Assembly: GCA_012845835.1 (NCBI GenBank)
Contig: JABAKD010000001.1
Location: forward strand, 6,424,476 to 6,488,475
Reading direction: 5' to 3'
DNA from: Undaria pinnatifida
Taxonomy: Eukaryota > Sar > Phaeophyceae > Laminariales > Alariaceae
Length of the DNA stretch: 64,000 bases
In this document: one piece after another, positions 51,001 to 57,000 of the stretch
How positions within the stretch are numbered: the stretch's first letter is position 1
Layout: every line of letters starts with the position of its first letter
Position numbers and translations under genes: made by a program
The notes under the pieces: generated by a model
Told to the model about the DNA's origin: nothing
Databases searched by the model: none
What the model saw: the letters and a program-made list of their open reading frames with translations, nothing else

Positions 51001-54000
51001 ACATTTTTGCGCTGACGCTGTTCCCCTCCCATGCCTCCTGTTCATGGGTGTCTCCCACCTGCACTACTGTAGCCGTGTGTACGGATTGTTCCAGGGTGGG
51101 TTGCTGTACTCTTCGGGCCAGGTAGATAAGTTCAAGGTTAATAAGACTTTCCATCAGACAAGAAATAAAAACGAAACCAGAATAGGGAAAAACGGACGAA
51201 AGGGAATGTGTGTTATGCGTAAGCGCACTGACGCTGCCCCTACTATGCCTTCTCCCCGCGTGTTCATCATGTGCTTACCACGTGCACTATCGTGTAGTGA
51301 TGGATACCGCTCGTTCCAAGGAGGATTTCAGTACTCCCCGGGACAGGGGACGGATCCTTCCCCTGTCGCGAACAGCTGGTTTAGAGACAGCAGCCAGGTC
51401 AACAATCCCTACGGTGAGCCGAGGGATTGGCGTTGGTTTTGTGGGTAGTGGTGGTGGTGGTGGTGGTAGTGGTGGTGGTGCTTTTTATTATATATATTTT
51501 TGCTGTTGCTGTTGCTGTTGTGGATGATGGTGCTGGTGGCGATGGCCGTAGCGGTGACGGTGTGGTTGGCATTGGTGGATGCAGTGGTGGTGTTTTGATT
51601 GTTTGTTGTTCGTGTTCGTGCTGGTTTAGAGACGTCATCCACATTATCAATCCATACAATGGGGTTGGTGTTGGCGCTGTGGGTGGTGGTGACAGTGGCA
51701 GTAGTGGTGTTGGTTCTGTGTGGCAGTGGTGGTGGGGGGGCTGGTGTGGTGATGTTGTTGGTGGTGGCGGTGGTGGTGGTAATGGTGTGGGTGTGGGTAT
51801 TGGCCTCGTCATAGGTTAGAGTATTGTTGATGGTGGGTTTTGTGGCGGCAATAATGTTGGTGGCGTTTTTTGTGTATCGGCTGTGTCAGTTGATGGTGTT
51901 GTTGTTATTGCTGCTGTTGGTTTTGCTGTTGTTTGCTTTTCGTGTTCGCGCTAGTTTAGAAGCGGCAGTCAGCTCAAAAACTCATACGGTGAGTTGTTGT
52001 GGGTGATGGTGGTAGCGGCGTTAGTTTGATTGGCGTTGATATTGAAGTTGTTGAGGTGATGGTTTTGTATGACGGTTGTGGCGTTGGTGACGGTAGTGGT
52101 GTTGCTGGTGTTGGTGTTGGTTGGTATCGTTGCTGCTGCTGCAGTTGTTGTTGATGCTATTGGTGTTGTCGTTTCTGTCTTCATCGTGGTAGTTGCTGTT
52201 GCTGCTGTCGATCCTTTATGTTGCTATTGCTGTTGTTGACGTGTTGTAGTCCCTACTTAAGTTTGTGTTTTGTGTCTCCGCATATCGACCAACAGGTCCC
52301 CCCAGCCACATCCGAGACAGCGCGCTCGGCAACGCCGTAAAAAACCGCCGCGAGATCTTCGGTTGGATAGACGAATAGATATTGTGTGTATCATACATGT
52401 CGGAAATTTTCGACACCATTAAAAAATTGACCGTTTTTACATGCCAAAATTTTCGACACCATACAACAAATTACTGTTTCTTTTTCGTCTCCGCTCATCG
52501 TCCTCCCTGCAGGATTTCGCAGCCATAGCCAAAACAGCGCGTTCGGTAACAGCGTCTACACTAGCGGCGGCGAGAGCGTGCTGTACGGCGACAGTGGTGG
52601 CTATGGTAGCGCGAGCGGCAGCATTGGCATGCACGCGGGGGGTAGCGCGGGCTCCAGCATTGGCTCCGGCTTCGACAGCGCCGCCTTTGCCCCCCCCCCC
52701 TCCGCGCCAGCCCACCCCCCAAATCGGCGTAACACACTCGGCGGGTGGTTCCCTTGGCAGCAGAAAGCCTATGGCGCGACCACCACTACTAGCGCATCGA
52801 CCTGGGAGAGTGTCAGTGCAAGCGGGGGCCAGCGCGGTAGCTCCAGGGAGGGAAGCCGTAGCAGCAGCATAAGCAAGCCGGGGTTGAACACGGGTACCGG
52901 CAACAAAGGCGATCTCCGCAGCAATGGGCGCGAGAACAGCGGCAGCAGCGGCGTCGGAGCGTCCGTTTCTCGATGGTGGAGAGGCGTTTTTGGAGGGGGG
53001 TCTGCTGTCCCCGGTAGTGGCGGGGAGGCGTCGAAGCTGATGACCCCCTCGCCTGGGTCGTTGTCGAGGCTAGGCGATCCTTCACCGGGGGAAGCGACGT
53101 ACTCGTTGCGGGGGGATGGGCGGGGGCCTAGGGGTAGGCTTTTGTTACAGGAGGAGTTAGCACATGGGGCTTATGAGACGGACGTGACTTTCGTACCTTC
53201 GGCGGGACCGCATCTGAGGGAGGAGGCGTGCGTGCAGGCAGATTCTGCGACTGACCGGTGAGAACATACGGCGAGCTCTCTTTTCGCACTGGGTGTGTGC
53301 AAATATACTCTGCACACCCTTTAATGTATATGCCATTTTTGTGTGCGATTTTCCTTGAGCTGTGGTGGTTTGGTGCAAAATCTCGTGCCTGCGGTGGGGC
53401 CGCATGTTAGGGAGGAGGCGTGCGGGCAGGCGGAACCTGCGGCCGACCGGTATGACCATACCTGGTACCGTAAGACCACCCGCAAGTTAGTGCATCTCAT
53501 CGGACGATTTTCGAAGCTGTTTTTCTCTACAAATGAAAGTTCAAACGCCGAGCGGTGTGTCCACGGGAAAAATCTCGACGAACCCTTTCCAAAGTCACCG
53601 TTTTCGTTTTATCTACCCCTCCTTTTCTGGAGTTGGTCGGCCCTGAACTTGGTACCACAGGGTGTGCGTTTTCTTACGTGTTACACGATAGATGGGACGA
53701 TATTTGCACACCGAGTACGCAAATAGAAACGTGAACAGTATTAAGTGTATACGCTGTGTAGTTTGCTTTGTGCTGTGGCCGTTTGGTGGAAAATCCTCGA
53801 CTTTTGTTTTGTGGGCAGGCGGATCCTGCGGTTGACCGATAAGAAAAAACACGGAACCGTACAGTCTTTGCATACGGGGTACATGCATCTAATAGTCTGC
53901 ACACCCTTCAGTGCGCTAACTGCACACCTGGCGCAAGATAAAGCTCTTAGCACTCTTTATTTTTTATAGTGTATGTGTGCGGATTTTTTTGTGTATTTTG

Positions 54001-57000
54001 CGTTTTGCTGTGGCCGTGTGTCGGAAACTTCTCGATTTTTGGGTGTTGTGTGAGCAGGCGGATCCTGCGGCCGTCCGCAAGTTCGCGATGTTTAGGAGAT
54101 TTCAACTAGGTTCGGTCCACACTACAAGCTTCAACCCATGCTAACCTCAGGTAGTTTGTCCGCCATAAATCGTGAGTGCAATATTGAAAAGGGTTAAATC
54201 AAAGGCTCATCTCGCGTGATAACCTGTGTTGCTTGCATCGCCGCCTCTCCCACGCCGCACTCAGTGCCCATTCACTGCAAACGACTCACGACCCCCCTTT
54301 GCGAGCCGTGGGACTGTGGTTTGACTGAGTGTGTCGCGACTATGGCTATTGGTTGGCTACAGTTGTTAGTTAGCTAGGTGTTACAGTATATTACAGTGTA
54401 TTGCTTTTTGCGTGCGTTTATTTGGGGAGTTCTCCGAGGTGTGATTTGTGTTGTTGGCGAACGAAACAAGCGATTCTATGACGGTGCGTATCGAAAATCT
54501 GAAAACACACAATAGCTTCACTCTGCTAAGAATTGGATGACCGTCCTCACGAGCGGTTTCGAGCCGTCTAAAACTGAAGCTATAGACGTGAACAGTCCAC
54601 CCATATACCGTGCCCTCGGCGGTCTACTTCGCCAATCGATTAGTAGCTGGCCATGGAGTCCAGCCAACTCGCAACCCTCGGCTCCGGCAATTGGCTTGTA
54701 CTGCCAGCCAACTATTAATAGCAAGCGGTCAAGTCCGGCCAACTTGCGACCCTCGGCCCAGGCAATTGGCTTGTACTGCCAGCCAACTACTAACAGCAAG
54801 CTGTCAAGTCCAACGACAAGTGAGGGGCTCCCTATAATGCCGACATGTGCTAGCCCAACATACCGGCACTATTCAGGACACCGGCACTACTGGGAATATG
54901 GTTACTATAGAGAGTTACTACGTATGCATTTCAAGTCGTGCCAAGCGATTTCACCGGTACTATAGAGAACAGTGGCACTATTCAGCCGGTGCTATTGGGA
55001 GCCTCCAGCTGCAACTAAGTACTAGTGCGGAGATCCGTTCTTAGTGGGACGAAATATTAAACCAAAACGGGGGAATGGGGGGGAGGTTTTCTCAGTTTTG
55101 TTGTAGCTTGTGCCCGTCTTTTTATTTTGTCTGGTCCACATGTTGTAGAGGGTTACACGAACACACGCGGTACATAGGAGAGCATGGTTGACAGGTCGAG
55201 ACTCTCTCCGTTCTTGGTACTTCACTTCGTCCTATGGTATTATCAGCGTATTTCAATAATAGCCGCCAGCCGACTAAAACTGGCCACATTCGCTTGCCGC
55301 GTCTCACGGACGCCTCTTGCAACCTGCCTGTCATCTAACAGGGCTACCACGCGAAACGCCCCACGGCAGTATAATCACCATCATCGCCGTAGCGGCAGTG
55401 GAGATGGCGTAAGGTGGGGAACGATTGGGAACCTCCCCGTGGTCAAGCATCTACCGGTTTCGGTGTCCGCGGACTGCGAGGACGGAAGGCGATGGTAAGC
55501 AAGTATTTTTTATTTCGAGACGGCAGTCGTGGCCGCCATCAACCGCCTTTTTTGGAAACCCGTGCGCTCCCCGCAGTGAAAAGACGTTTTTGCCCCGCAA
55601 GGCAAAAAACGGTCTCGGTCGCTTCCCTCCCTCGTCCTTGCCGCATTGTGTATGGTGTATTACGTGTGGTTGGACGCTCGTCACAGACCTAACTTTCCGA
55701 TTCTCGATGGTAAAGTATTTTCAGCCGGCGGGCGGGAATGGGTTTGCCGTGTGATAAGAACCCTGTTAACAATAGTTTTCGACCTCCACCCGCGCTTTTG
55801 TGGTACAGACTATTTGGAATCTTGTTAGGAGCACTTTGTCAGTGGGAACAGAGTCGTGTGTGAGGCCGTGGGTTGGCTGAATGTCCGTCGCCGACTAGTT
55901 ATAAGTTGGCTAGGTATTGCGGGTGGTTGCGCGCGGTAATTTTCAGGGATTATGTGCCTTTGTACCTGGACAAAGTGTTTTGGGGTGGGAAGTTGTTGGT
56001 TTTTTATTTACGAAGGAAAGAGGGTAACAAAACTTTACTACTGCAGCAGTGATTCAATACTAATCCCAAGATGCCTTCTACGTACAGTAGGAGTGCGCCA
56101 TTTTTCTGTTTGGGCTCCTCACTAAGGGAGCTATACACTATATACTAGTAATATTTATAGTAATGTTACTGTTGCTACTGCCTGATTCGCGTTAAAATCC
56201 CCAAATGTATTCCCCGGCGAATGTCCACGCCGCTTTTTCGATTCAAACCGTGAATTTTTGCGAACATCGTCTATGTGCCTTTGCGAAGACCTCTGGTGTG
56301 GCGCCTTTTTCTTTTTCTTTTTCTTTTATTTTTATTCCCTGATTTTTCGTCAGTTAAGATTGTTCGGAAATAGTGGACCACCTTGCCCCAAATATTTTCG
56401 GCGAAAAAAAAAAGGAAGAACCCCCCCTCCTCCCGGAGGTCAGACCGTGGGATGGGCGTGTAGAACACGTGTACGAAATTTCAGGGTCTTTGTCTAAAAA
56501 CGGCGTCGGTATTTTAGTTTTGTGCGTAGTACGAGTAAGATACGTTGTTTTCTTCAAATGACTTGGTTTGAGTGTAGGATCCAGTTTTTTCGCTAGATTC
56601 TGCTTAATGTTGAACACAGGCGGGTCAGATCTTCGATTTTTTTGCGCGAAAGTGTCCACAGGCATGCCTTGGAGTACGTCCAACCGGATCGTGCAAAGTG
56701 CGGCGCAATTTGTTTTTTCATCCCCGCTTGGATAAGCCTGAAAATTATTGAAAACAATGAAGGTCTTTCATAGGTCGACACGAGTTTGGCTCCTAGATAC
56801 AGCCTGAGGCCGTAAAAAAACAACTGGCCATGCTACCCTCTTCCACTGGCCATGAGGGTCACTATGATGCAAAATGTTCAATCTTTGACTAGATATTGCG
56901 AGCGGCATTCGTGGCGGAGAGATTTTTTTTTCTTCTTGAACCAGCCCGTACCTCACGCGGAAACAACTTTGAGAAAAATGGACATGTTAAGCTAGGTGAA

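Larger units (their letters stand above)
51430..52200. repeat. (TGG)n/(TTG)n-rich intron sequence
   Basis: Long GT-rich stretch on the plus strand with no stable unit; the Val/Gly frame and His/Thr shadows are low complexity. Contains two relic copies of the exon 10 end. Confidence 0.8.

Noticed and set aside
51409-51819. Val/Gly and His/Thr-rich frames of 130-137 codons
   Set aside because: Low-complexity TGG/CCA repeat on both strands of an intron.
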